From: a virus
Strand: one strand, 5' to 3'
DNA length: 31,042 nt
Virus record (IMG/VR): IMGVR_UViG_3300036851_000204
Span: 1-31,042 of that record
In this document: positions 11,728 through 19,114 of the stretch, piece by piece
Layout: each line of letters begins with the position of its first letter
How positions within the stretch are numbered: position 1 is the first letter of the stretch
Program-made: the position numbers and the translations under genes
The notes under the pieces: generated by a model
Told to the model about the DNA's origin: nothing
Databases searched by the model: none
What the model saw: only the letters and a program-made list of their open reading frames with translations

Positions 11728-12881
11728 GCCAACGCAGGATGCCGGTAGAAGCCGACGAAGTCATCGCGGTAGTCGGCGTTGAGTTCGCCGATTGGGTTGC
11801 CGTACGGGCCGGACTCGGAGCCGAACGAGTAGATCGCGATCTCGTCGAGATCGGCGGTCGGCTTGTCGTCGTCGAAGTCGAGGATCATCGCGACGTGGCC
11901 GCGGTACATGACGGCGTCGCCGAGCGCCGGGATGGTGACCTTGACGAACTCGCGGATGATCGTGTTCGTGTTCGACCACAGCCCGGACTTCGGCAAGGAG
12001 ACGCCAGCGCCGTTGAGGATCCGGACGTATGAGCCGGAGCAGTCGCCCCACCATTCGCGCGCGAACGAATACGGCGGGGCTGGCCGGGTCTGCGAGTAGT
12101 GGCCGAGCTCGGGCCGGGCGGCGAGACGGACGGCGATCTTGACGGCCTTCGTTCGCCGCCGCTGCTTTAGCGCCCATGTGCCTAGCTGCTTGATCGGCTC
12201 CGGCCGGTTCTTGTGGCCGGCGGGGGCCGGCTTGTTGCCGTCGCCCTCGTCGGGCGTGACTGCTTTCGGGATGAGCAGCGTGCGGAGCGGGACGACCATC
12301 CGGTTCTCGTCGACGTCGCCGCGGATGCCTGGGATCGATCCTTTCCATGAGAACTGGTGGATCGCGTAGTCGTCCCAGACCCCGGTGAGCGGCCGGGCGT
12401 GCCGTGGAGCGCCGTCGACGCCGACGTGGGCGACCCAGAGCGGGTACTCCTCGAGCCGTCCGGCACCGCCGATCCGGGGCATGAAGCCGGGGTAGGTGTA
12501 GAAGACCGGCTTCACGTCCGTCTGCTCCTGGACTCGCTTCATGAAGTTGGTAGCCCATGTCCCGAGCTGGGCGGGCGAGAGGCCGTCGTGGTGCTCGAGG
12601 TCGAGGCACGGAACGAGATCACCGGGCCTCGGTTTCGCATGGGCGAGGAAGAAGTCGGCCTGCACGATCGCGTCGCCGACTTTCGGCCGTGCGAAGTGGT
12701 AGGCGCCGACCGCGAGCCCGACCGCTCTGGCGGCCGCCCGGTCGTCGGCGTAGAAGGAATCCCTGAACCCCGTCCCCTCCGTCGCCTTCAGGTAGACGAA
12801 CCGGCGGCCTGATTTCCGTACGCGGCCCCAGTCGATCGGATGGCGGTTGTTGTTGCTCGTGTCGATCCCGAGCGTGGTCAT
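11724..12881 (-). CDS. Endolysin: GH25 muramidase plus NlpC/P60-like domain
   Basis: A 385-residue cell-wall hydrolase with two domains. Residues 1 to about 210 form a GH25 lysozyme: GIDTSN (D7), the catalytic D94-x-E96 in CLDLE, IHQFSW and the GDVDENR end. After a Pro/Lys-rich linker (about 212-232), residues about 265-385 look like an NlpC/P60-type cysteine peptidase or amidase: C281 in WGDCSGSYVR, GDAVMY, and H329 in GHVAMIL. The first would cut the glycan, the second a peptide or amide bond. The ATG at 12881 starts the GH25 domain directly and there is no signal peptide, so export depends on the holin. Two complementary activities are typical of actinophage lysins; the second domain's bond cannot be told from sequence. 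Confidence 0.9.
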   Translation of the reverse strand: MTTLGIDTSNNNRHPIDWGRVRKSGRRFVYLKATEGTGFRDSFYADDRAAARAVGLAVGAYHFARPKVGDAIVQADFFLAHAKPRPGDLVPCLDLEHHDGLSPAQLGTWATNFMKRVQEQTDVKPVFYTYPGFMPRIGGAGRLEEYPLWVAHVGVDGAPRHARPLTGVWDDYAIHQFSWKGSIPGIRGDVDENRMVVPLRTLLIPKAVTPDEGDGNKPAPAGHKNRPEPIKQLGTWALKQRRRTKAVKIAVRLAARPELGHYSQTRPAPPYSFAREWWGDCSGSYVRILNGAGVSLPKSGLWSNTNTIIREFVKVTIPALGDAVMYRGHVAMILDFDDDKPTADLDEIAIYSFGSESGPYGNPIGELNADYRDDFVGFYRHPALA

Positions 12882-12931
12882 GCTGTTGCCTCCCTGCTGG
12901 GCTGCGTCGTTTCGATGTGTCTCGGCCTACG

Positions 12932-13288
12932 TCAGGCCTTGGAGATCCAGATCTTCGTCTGGTCTGTGATCCGATCCGAGGCCGATGTCGTCCACTGCCA
13001 AGCCAACGGCTGATCCGTCTCGACGGCCTCCCCGAGTTCCGATGCGAGGCCTACGACGACATCAGGCACCCCTTCGGCGACCGCGATGGCTTCGACGAGC
13101 CTGCGTGCCTTCGTGATTACGGGGTCTTCCTCGAGCCAGCCGAACCTCTGGCCTGCCATCAGCGCCTCGGTGACGAGCCGGTACGTGCCCGCCGGGTCGT
13201 CGTCATCCGTAGTAAGCCGCAGCCGGTATGGCTCGTCTGTCAGTTTGTCGGCGGCGATCATGCCGTCCGGGACGAGAACGGTGAGCAT
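12932..13288 (-). CDS. Hypothetical late protein (118 aa)
   Basis: A 118-residue protein between the last tail-tip gene and the endolysin. Sequence is a mix of beta and helix (LTVLVPDGMIAADKLTDEPYRLRLTTDDDD..., ARRLVEAIAVAEGVPDVVVGLASELGE). The ATG at 13288 has AGGGGG about seven bases upstream. About 50 bases without a gene separate it from the endolysin. It may be a small tail or assembly protein; not recognised. Confidence 0.7.
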   Translation of the reverse strand: MLTVLVPDGMIAADKLTDEPYRLRLTTDDDDPAGTYRLVTEALMAGQRFGWLEEDPVITKARRLVEAIAVAEGVPDVVVGLASELGEAVETDQPLAWQWTTSASDRITDQTKIWISKA

Positions 13289-13300
13289 CGTTTCCCCCTT

Positions 13301-13819
13301 CTAGCTTCCGTTGATCCAGTGCGCCCACATGCCGGAATCCTGGAGGACACCGAGGTTGCCACCGGAGTCCTGGCGGCCCTCCATGTAGTAGTAACCCGAC
13401 GAGTAGGCTTGCCGGCCGATCACGAACGGGTTGCAGGACGCGTCGAGATAACCGCTCGACAATGGCAGCGACTTCGTCCCCTGCGTCGCGAGCGACCCGG
13501 TGTTGACGATGATCCTGGCATGCCGGTACGTGTTCGATCCGGCTGCGTACTCAAGGTGGCCGCCGAGCATATATCGGCCGGCGGTGACGATCGTGAGGCG
13601 TCCAGTGTCGACGGAGGTGGAGTGCATCCCGTCGTTGTCCCATTCCTCGGAGTCCCAGAGGATGGTCGTGTCGGTCGCTGTGGTGAGCGTCTGCGTGGAC
13701 GACCGGTAGGCACGGACGGAGGGTGGTAGGTAGAGGGCATTGAGGTTGTCGCGGATCTGCTGGTTGAACTGGTTGACGGTGGGAACCCCGGACCATGTGA
13801 TGGGGGTCGTCCACGCCAT
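13301..13819 (-). CDS. Tail-tip/fibre paralogue 3 (172 aa)
   Basis: A 172-residue protein, the last of three tandem related genes. It opens with MAWTTPITWSGVPTVNQFN then QQIRDNLNALYLPPSV, the shared N-terminal motif, and ends with MEGRQDSGGNLGVLQDSG and HWINGS, the shared C-terminal motif. Between them lie alternating beta-strand segments (TTILWDSEEWDND, RLTIVTAGRYMLGGHLEYA), consistent with a jelly-roll or C1q-like head. The ATG at 13819 overlaps the stop of paralogue 2 (TGATG). A receptor-binding or decoration role at the tail tip is inferred from fold, copy number and place. Confidence 0.78.
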   Translation of the reverse strand: MAWTTPITWSGVPTVNQFNQQIRDNLNALYLPPSVRAYRSSTQTLTTATDTTILWDSEEWDNDGMHSTSVDTGRLTIVTAGRYMLGGHLEYAAGSNTYRHARIIVNTGSLATQGTKSLPLSSGYLDASCNPFVIGRQAYSSGYYYMEGRQDSGGNLGVLQDSGMWAHWINGS

Positions 13820-14349
13820 CAGCCGCTGATCCAGTGGACGGCGAAGAACGGCGGCGACGGGATGTTTAGGTTGCCGCCCGCGTTCTGCCTGCCTTCGACG
13901 TAGAGTTCCTCGCTGAGGGTCGGGTCGATCGCGAACGTCGACCCGGTGCAGTGGTAGGGGATGTTGGCGGCGCCGACGGTGCCGACGTAATCGATGACCG
14001 TCTCGCCGAGCTCGGATGGGTTCTTGCGGATGCGGAGATACCGGCCGCCGTCCGCATCCGTGGCCCATTCCGCCTCGATCGTGCAGAGGTAGGTGCCGGC
14101 GACGGTCGGCGTGATGAACGGGTTGACGGCGGCCGACGCGACACTGTGGAGGCCGCCCGGGTCGGTCTGTTCGCTGTCGAAGTTCAGTGTCTTGGCGGCC
14201 CCATCGCTGAACGTCTGCGACGTGTTATGGAAGACGACGCACACCGGCGGGTCATGGAGGAATATGAGGTTGTCACGCACCTGCTCGTTCATGAACGACA
14301 CCGTTACGAGCTGGCCGACCTTCCCCGTCAGAGGCGACGTCCACGCCAC
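13819..14349 (-). CDS. Tail-tip/fibre paralogue 2 (176 aa)
   Basis: A 176-residue member of the three-gene family: MAWTSPLTGKVGQLV, then NEQVRDNLIFLHDPPVC at the N-terminus and VEGRQNAGGNLNI with HWISG at the C-terminus. The middle is beta-rich (TAKTLNFDSEQTDPGG, GTYLCTIEAEWATD). The GTG at 14349 was chosen because the family motif begins there, one base after the previous stop; an upstream reading to 14418 overlaps paralogue 1. Same inferred role as its neighbours. Confidence 0.78.
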   Translation of the reverse strand: MAWTSPLTGKVGQLVTVSFMNEQVRDNLIFLHDPPVCVVFHNTSQTFSDGAAKTLNFDSEQTDPGGLHSVASAAVNPFITPTVAGTYLCTIEAEWATDADGGRYLRIRKNPSELGETVIDYVGTVGAANIPYHCTGSTFAIDPTLSEELYVEGRQNAGGNLNIPSPPFFAVHWISG

Positions 14350-14350
14350 C

Positions 14351-14944
14351 TCAGACGCCTCCGACCCAGATCGCCGAGTGATACGGCACACCGACGCCGA
14401 CAGCACCGGCAGGCTCATAGAAGGCGACGAGTGAGTCGCTCTTGTCCTGGTTCGTCGTGTCCTGGTTCATCTTCACGCCGACGACGAATTGGACGGAATC
14501 AGCCGAAGACGCTCGGTAGAGGGCGGTGGCCGGGACGAGGTTACGAACGATGCCGTGAAAGGCGATCGACGCGCGCCCGCGGACGTTGACGTTGTTGTTG
14601 CCGACCGTGCGGACACTCATCGTGACCTCGCGGCTGCCGAGGGTCACCCACTCGAACGAGATCGTCGTGTTCGCGAGATAAACACCCGTAGTCCGCGCAG
14701 TGAAGAGCGCCGCCTCTGGTTCGTTATCGGTTGTGACGCCGCCGTGCATCCCATCCGTGTCGTAGCGGGTATCGTCGAACTCGAACAGCTGGAAGACGCT
14801 GTTTCCTTGCATCGACTGGTTGCGGGTCGCTACCGCTTTGACCCGTGGCGGCCCGTACAGGGAATCGAAGTTGTCGCGCACCTGGACGTCCCACAGGGTG
14901 GCGGTGACGACCGCGGCACTCCACGTGATCGGCGACGTCCACAC
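14351..14944 (-). CDS. Tail-tip/fibre paralogue 1 (197 aa)
   Basis: A 197-residue member of the family, longest and most divergent: MWTSPITWSAAVVTATLWD then QVRDNFDSLYGPPRV at the N-terminus. The centre is beta-rich (FQLFEFDDTRYDTDGMHG, GVYLANTTISFEW, VTMSVRTVGNNN), and the C-terminal motif is replaced by VGVGVPYHSAIWVGG. The GTG at 14944 follows directly on the stop of the zinc-motif gene. Divergence from copies 2 and 3 suggests an older duplication or different target. Confidence 0.76.
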   Translation of the reverse strand: MWTSPITWSAAVVTATLWDVQVRDNFDSLYGPPRVKAVATRNQSMQGNSVFQLFEFDDTRYDTDGMHGGVTTDNEPEAALFTARTTGVYLANTTISFEWVTLGSREVTMSVRTVGNNNVNVRGRASIAFHGIVRNLVPATALYRASSADSVQFVVGVKMNQDTTNQDKSDSLVAFYEPAGAVGVGVPYHSAIWVGGV

Positions 14945-15394
14945 CTAGACGAACCCCCGCGGCGGCAGCCCCATCTTCACGTTCTCCCGCTCGAGAAAGT
15001 CGATCGATTCCCACGGCACCCAGTTTCGGTTGGCGCGGTGGCGGACGGCGAGGACCGCGATGATCGCTTTTGTGTGGGTCGGGGTTGGCCATAGCGTCTC
15101 GACATGCCGGCCACCCGCGATCTCACACACCGGGCATTTGAACGTCATCAGCCGGTTTCCGTACGGGTCGAGGCCCGGCCCGACGGCGGGACAGAAGGGG
15201 CACGACAGCCACCATGCTCCCTCGGCGATGAGCGCGAGCGCGCGGGCGCCGCGTGCTGGCCCATGCCTGCGGAACAGCGGCGGCTTCCCCTTTCCAGTCG
15301 GAGGAAGGTGACCACCGGGGATGAACGGCTTATTGCGTGGGGCGCGAAGCTCCCGGAGTTCTTCCGGGCTGCAGTCGGGCGGCAGTAACGGCAT
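14945..15394 (-). CDS. Late protein with zinc knuckles (149 aa)
   Basis: A 149-residue protein with a Pro-rich N-terminus (PPDCSPEELRELRAPRNKP...) and two CPxC knuckles (CPFC at about 65-68, CPVC at about 87-90) separated by a hairpin (GLDPYGNRLMTFK). An N-terminal PEELRELR helix resembles small head/tail-joining or assembly proteins. It is odd to find a zinc-ribbon protein amid tail genes; it may be a structural zinc site of a tail protein. The ATG at 15394 follows directly on the TGA of the 402-aa tail protein. Not recognised further. Confidence 0.7.
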   Translation of the reverse strand: MPLLPPDCSPEELRELRAPRNKPFIPGGHLPPTGKGKPPLFRRHGPARGARALALIAEGAWWLSCPFCPAVGPGLDPYGNRLMTFKCPVCEIAGGRHVETLWPTPTHTKAIIAVLAVRHRANRNWVPWESIDFLERENVKMGLPPRGFV

Positions 15395-16603
15395 TCAGAG
15401 ACCGAATGTCGTGTTCGTACCGAGCGTCGACGTCCCCAGCAGCCACTCCGTGATCGAAGGGTCCGCGGGGCTCACGTCGAACTGGAGCCCGTACGGCTGG
15501 CCGATCACGATGTCCTCGGTGATCCCCTCGAGATGAACCTCCTTGGCGATCGGCGAGCCGCCGCCGGGAGGCTCGATATCGATCGCGAACCGTGTACCTA
15601 CATCAGCGGCGAGGAGGATGGTCATCATCGCGTCGGTCAGCCGTTGGTTGCCGCTCATCGGCTTCAATGCTGGGAACCGGTAGCCGGGATCCCTGTAGCG
15701 CCACGGGACGATCGACGCCAACGCCGCCGCCTCACCGGGTTTCGCGAGCAGACTCTGGAAGTCGTCTTTGCGGGAGTCCCAGTAGTCGGCGGCTGCGACG
15801 CTGTCCGTGACTTCCTCACGGTCGCCGTTCGCGGTGATGACGGTGAAGCGGTTCCACAGTGTGGCGTCGTTGACTTCGCCTTCGAAGTCCCGTTGGTAGG
15901 GGATCTGCGCGACGTCGGGGCCGAACGTCGCGGCCGCAGCGCCGTACGTGTCGATACGGTGCCGGCGGTTGTGGAAGACGATGTCTCCGGAGAGGCTGTA
16001 GAAGAGGTAGCCGCCGTCGCTCTTCGCCGCGTCTTGGCAGTGTTGGAGCGCGCCGACGGTCTGCGGCTCCTCGTTCGCCGCCGGCGTCGGGATCGCTTCG
16101 CAGTAGACGTCAGATGTGTCGAGCGACCGGTCGCCGGCGGGGATGCTGATCGCGTCGAGGACACGTCCGATCCGGGTGTGGACGAGCTCGCGGGGATAGC
16201 CGCTGATCGTGACCTGTGCCCGGTTCAGGATCAGCCCGTAATCGGCGCAGGCAAGATGGAGGGTGGCGTCTGGTTCGCGCCACACGGCTTTGAGGGAGCG
16301 GGCGAAGCCGCCGAACCGGTCGTGGGTGACGCCGTCGTGGCGGGCCTGGAGCCGGACGCGTTTCCGCGGCCGGTGGCCGGCGGTGGCGAACGGCTCGAGC
16401 GCCCGGTCACGGTTATCCAGGACGGCCGTGAGGGAGCCCGTCTCGAACTCGTCGAGCTCCGTCTGGCGGTACGACCTCGTGTGAACCTCACGCAGGCGAC
16501 TGGTGAGCGACTCCCAGACTGGGGTGTCAGCCGGGTCCGTGGTCGGCGACCACTCGAGGCTGAACTCCGGCTCGCTCGGCAGCGGCCTCTTCCAGGTCGC
16601 CAT
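15395..16603 (-). CDS. Minor tail / baseplate-like protein (402 aa)
   Basis: A 402-residue protein of the large class of actinophage minor tail proteins that follow the tape measure. It has alternating beta segments and typical phrases (RQTELDEFETGSLTAVLDNRDRALEP at about 41-66; LHLACADYGLILNR; YRDPGYRFPALKP). The LDNRDRALEP motif is common in phage tail hub proteins that carry a beta-sandwich. It likely forms part of the distal tail or tail-tip complex. The ATG at 16603 follows directly on the stop of the upstream gene. Precise role (hub, fibre base) is not settled. Confidence 0.78.
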   Translation of the reverse strand: MATWKRPLPSEPEFSLEWSPTTDPADTPVWESLTSRLREVHTRSYRQTELDEFETGSLTAVLDNRDRALEPFATAGHRPRKRVRLQARHDGVTHDRFGGFARSLKAVWREPDATLHLACADYGLILNRAQVTISGYPRELVHTRIGRVLDAISIPAGDRSLDTSDVYCEAIPTPAANEEPQTVGALQHCQDAAKSDGGYLFYSLSGDIVFHNRRHRIDTYGAAAATFGPDVAQIPYQRDFEGEVNDATLWNRFTVITANGDREEVTDSVAAADYWDSRKDDFQSLLAKPGEAAALASIVPWRYRDPGYRFPALKPMSGNQRLTDAMMTILLAADVGTRFAIDIEPPGGGSPIAKEVHLEGITEDIVIGQPYGLQFDVSPADPSITEWLLGTSTLGTNTTFGL

Positions 16604-17047
16604 TCAGCTGGCGCGGTAGAAGCCTGAGGCGGCGACGGTCAGCGTGACGTCGGAGCCGTCCGGTGTGATCGCGAAGTCGTGCCAGGTGAGCGGGATCAGG
16701 TCGGCGTCAGTGCCGCCAGTCGTGTCGGGGTCGTAGCAGATCAGGACGTCCGAGATGGCGTTGCCGGTAGCGGCCGTCCAGACGACGTCGGCGGCGTCGA
16801 CGTCAGCGCGGTCGTTCGTATCGTCGACCGTCACCGTGACCGAAGCGAGGGTCTTGCGGCCCATGGTCGTCTGCTCGTTGTTTGCGGCGGCGAGGAGGGC
16901 GCTGACGGTGTCGTAGTCACGGATCGTGGCGTCGGCTTCGACGCCGGTTGCCTCGATCGGGATGAGAATCAGAGCGTCGTTCGCGGCAGGGAGGGTCGCG
17001 TAGTACGCGGCCTTCCCTTTCCCGATGTTGAAGACAAGGTCGGCCAT
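16604..17047 (-). CDS. Tail structural protein (147 aa)
   Basis: A 147-residue protein: MADLVFNIGKGKAAYYATLP at the start, then a helix-poor body (ASVTVTVDDTNDRADVDAADVVWTA; ISDVLICYDPDTTGG) and FYRAS at the end. This is the layout of a small actinophage tail or fibre-associated protein. AGGAAGGAG precedes the ATG at 17047. It is conserved in form in actinophage minor tail clusters; function is inferred from the cluster. Confidence 0.74.
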   Translation of the reverse strand: MADLVFNIGKGKAAYYATLPAANDALILIPIEATGVEADATIRDYDTVSALLAAANNEQTTMGRKTLASVTVTVDDTNDRADVDAADVVWTAATGNAISDVLICYDPDTTGGTDADLIPLTWHDFAITPDGSDVTLTVAASGFYRAS

Positions 17048-17060
17048 GCCGGGCTCCTTC

Positions 17061-17357
17061 CTAGAAGACGGTGCGGTTCACGCGGAACTCGCCCTCGATC
17101 GCCGCTGTGGGGTCACCGGTGCTCTGCCAGCGCCACTTCCAGATGCCGTGCGCGCTGGCGGTCAGGTTCACGTGGAAGAGACCTAGGCTGTCGCGGACGA
17201 GCTGTGCGTCGGTGAGGTAGACGTACGTGGTCTCCGCGCCCGCCGGGGTCTCGAACTTGAACGTCACCGTCGTCGGGTCGGCGAGCGCGGCGGCGAGGTT
17301 GCGGAACGTGGCTTCGCAGACGACGCCCTGACCGACGTCATAGCTGTTGACGGGCAT
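17061..17357 (-). CDS. Small beta-rich tail protein (98 aa)
   Basis: A 98-residue protein with repeated beta-strand segments (GVVCEATFRN, PTTVTFKFETP, TTYVYLTD, GLFHVNLTASAHGIWKWRWQSTG, IEGEFRVNR) that looks like one immunoglobulin-like or similar sandwich domain. Such single domains are common on phage tails and capsids, where they help attach to the host. The ATG at 17357 overlaps the stop of the repeat-bearing gene (TGATG). Fold inferred from strand pattern. Confidence 0.72.
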   Translation of the reverse strand: MPVNSYDVGQGVVCEATFRNLAAALADPTTVTFKFETPAGAETTYVYLTDAQLVRDSLGLFHVNLTASAHGIWKWRWQSTGDPTAAIEGEFRVNRTVF

Positions 17358-18514
17358 CAGGCGACCTCCCTGTCTGTGGCGGTCACGGTGCCTTGCGGTC
17401 CGTCGGAGGCCTCGACGGTGCCGCGTGGGCGGTCGAGCGCGGCGACGGTACCGCGGGACCGGTCGATGCCGACGACGCGGCCGATGACGTTCGTGACGGC
17501 GAGGACAAGGGCCATCGCGACATTCGTTTCCGTTGCCTGCCCGAGCAGCCGTGTCTTCAGGCGGCCCACGGCGTTCGCGACGTTCGCCTCGGCGGCCTGC
17601 CCAATCGCCCTAGCCTTGGTGACTCCCACCGTCTCGACCGTGTCCGTCTCGGTGACGAGCGTGAGCGCGCGCGCCTTCGCTTTCCCGGTCGGCTGCGCGA
17701 TATCTGTCTCGGTGGCCTGCCCGATGCCGAGCGTCTTCGACCTGCCGACGGGCTGCGCCGCGTTCGTCTCCGAGATCAGCCCCGTTGACGCCGACTTCGC
17801 CCGTCCCATGGTCTGCGCCGTGTCTGTCTCCGCGGTCTGGCCGATCTCAGCCGTCTGCCCGGCCGTCGCCGCCTTCACCTCGAACGCGACGGCCGCCCAC
17901 CGGCCTGACTCCCCTGGCGTGTCGTCGGTCATGACAGCCGTCGTGTCCTGCCCCGTCCGGTGCATCGTGAAGTGGTTGAAGTTCGGGGTTCCGAAACCCT
18001 GGTCGGAAAGCTGCGTCCACCCGGCCTCGGGAGCGACACGCCGGTTGTCGTCTCTCGAGCAGACGGCGATAGCACCGTTGTTCGTCGCGTCAGCGAACGC
18101 GGCAAGGGTGACCGTCACGGAAGTCTGAGCTGTGGCGGAAGCGATCGCGAAGTTGTTCGACCCTCCGACGATCTCGGAGGCGTCAGCCCCGGTTACCTGG
18201 ATGACCTCGATGCCGAGCCCGGTCTGATCCGCGGCGAACGTGGCAGTCACGACGAACGAGCCGGGGCTGCCCGTGATCTTCGCCTTGAAGAGCGACGCAC
18301 GGATCAGGTTGCCGCTATTCGCGGTTCCGATCTGCGTATACGTCAGCCCTGGGCCGTTATCGGAGAGGCTGGCCGTGTCCGGCGTCGTCGCCTTCGAGTT
18401 CGTGACCGCGACGATGAGCCAGGAGTCGGCGGCCGGGCTGACGGACGGGGAGGCGACCGAGCTCGCGTCCGTCGTTGTCGTGGTGATGCCGAGCGACGTG
18501 ATCGCGAGCGCCAT
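17357..18514 (-). CDS. Tail surface protein with tandem repeats (385 aa)
   Basis: A 385-residue protein. Residues 1 to about 218 form a beta-rich domain (WLIVAVTNSKATTPDTASLSDN..., GLGIEVIQVTGAD...) like phage fibre or carbohydrate-binding sandwiches. Residues about 224-343 are six repeats of exactly 20 residues built on the theme GQA-x-ETD-x-AQ-x-x-GR-x-K. Residues 350-385 hold three copies of a 10-residue repeat of the form D-R-x-R-G-T-V-x-A. The repeats are low in hydrophobics and may form an extended stalk. The ATG at 18514 follows directly on the stop of the 199-aa gene. A fibre or stalk role is inferred. Confidence 0.78.
   Translation of the reverse strand: MALAITSLGITTTTTDASSVASPSVSPAADSWLIVAVTNSKATTPDTASLSDNGPGLTYTQIGTANSGNLIRASLFKAKITGSPGSFVVTATFAADQTGLGIEVIQVTGADASEIVGGSNNFAIASATAQTSVTVTLAAFADATNNGAIAVCSRDDNRRVAPEAGWTQLSDQGFGTPNFNHFTMHRTGQDTTAVMTDDTPGESGRWAAVAFEVKAATAGQTAEIGQTAETDTAQTMGRAKSASTGLISETNAAQPVGRSKTLGIGQATETDIAQPTGKAKARALTLVTETDTVETVGVTKARAIGQAAEANVANAVGRLKTRLLGQATETNVAMALVLAVTNVIGRVVGIDRSRGTVAALDRPRGTVEASDGPQGTVTATDREVA
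17360..17467. repeat. Three 30-bp repeats coding a 10-residue motif
   Basis: Residues 350-379 of the tail surface protein consist of three 10-residue units (IDRSRGTVAA, LDRPRGTVEA, SDGPQGTVTA), followed by a partial TDREVA. They lie at the very C-terminus, after the 20-residue repeats, and differ from them. Confidence 0.75.
17486..17845. repeat. Six 60-bp repeats coding a 20-residue motif
   Basis: Residues about 224-343 of the same protein form six units with an invariant period of 20 residues: the (A/S/T)E(T/A) triplet recurs at residues 228, 248, 268, 288, 308 and 328. Most units carry G-R-x-K or a variant near the end. The units differ enough that they are not recent copies. Confidence 0.85.
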
Positions 18515-19114
18515 TCAGAGCACCTCAAAGCCGAAATCGTCGACGTCGATCAGCATCGGATCAGCGGCCTGCACGAGGCCCGCGCGGATCGCGGTCGGGT
18601 TATGCGCGTACCGCCACGGCGCCCGGCTCGTGTACGGCCTGTCGTTCACGACAAGGAACGTCCCCGACGCATCCTGCGCGAGCACAATCCGGTTCCTGAC
18701 CCCTGTGCTCAGCGGCGGCCCGACCAACACCGTCTCGGCGCCCACCCCCGGCTCGAGCGACTCACGGACAACCCGCAACAGCCGCTCAGTGCTCCACATG
18801 ACGATGCCGCCGACGTCCTGGCCAGGCCCGCCGTTCTCGACCGCGCGGGTCGCCCAATTATCCCACCTGACCAGGGCGAGCTGGCCGGTGCGTTGCCGGT
18901 CGTAGAAGTCAGCGGGCGGCCGGAGGCTGACCGTGACGACGTAGCCGGAGAACGGCTCCTCGTACCTCAGGCGGGCGAAGTGCTCTCCGTAGACCGAGGA
19001 CGTCTTCGCCTTCTCAGCGTCGACACGGCAACGCGCCCAGCCGCGGTACAGCCTCACCCCAGCCGCGTCAGCAACAGCTGGGGCGAAACCGGTGTCGAAC
19101 CGTGCGAGCTTCAC
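18515..19114 (-). CDS. Tail protein (199 aa)
   Basis: A 199-residue protein with long beta-strand stretches (GVRLYRGWARCRVD, YVVTVSLRPPADFYD, NRIVLAQDASGTFLVVND) typical of phage distal tail or carbohydrate-binding domains. The GTG at 19114 overlaps the stop of the beta-helix gene (GTGA). It is conserved in position among minor tail proteins; no clear family name. Confidence 0.7.
   Translation of the reverse strand: MKLARFDTGFAPAVADAAGVRLYRGWARCRVDAEKAKTSSVYGEHFARLRYEEPFSGYVVTVSLRPPADFYDRQRTGQLALVRWDNWATRAVENGGPGQDVGGIVMWSTERLLRVVRESLEPGVGAETVLVGPPLSTGVRNRIVLAQDASGTFLVVNDRPYTSRAPWRYAHNPTAIRAGLVQAADPMLIDVDDFGFEVL

Noticed and set aside
15395-16603. Diversity-generating retroelement or phase-variation cassette acting on the tail genes
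   Set aside because: The tandem paralogues suggested variation, but there is no reverse transcriptase, no template repeat pair and no invertase-type recombinase in the window.
15533-16627. A 364-codon open frame on the plus strand opposite the 402-aa tail protein
   Set aside because: Composition is that of an antisense shadow (Val/Arg/Gly-rich), and the minus-strand tail protein is well supported.
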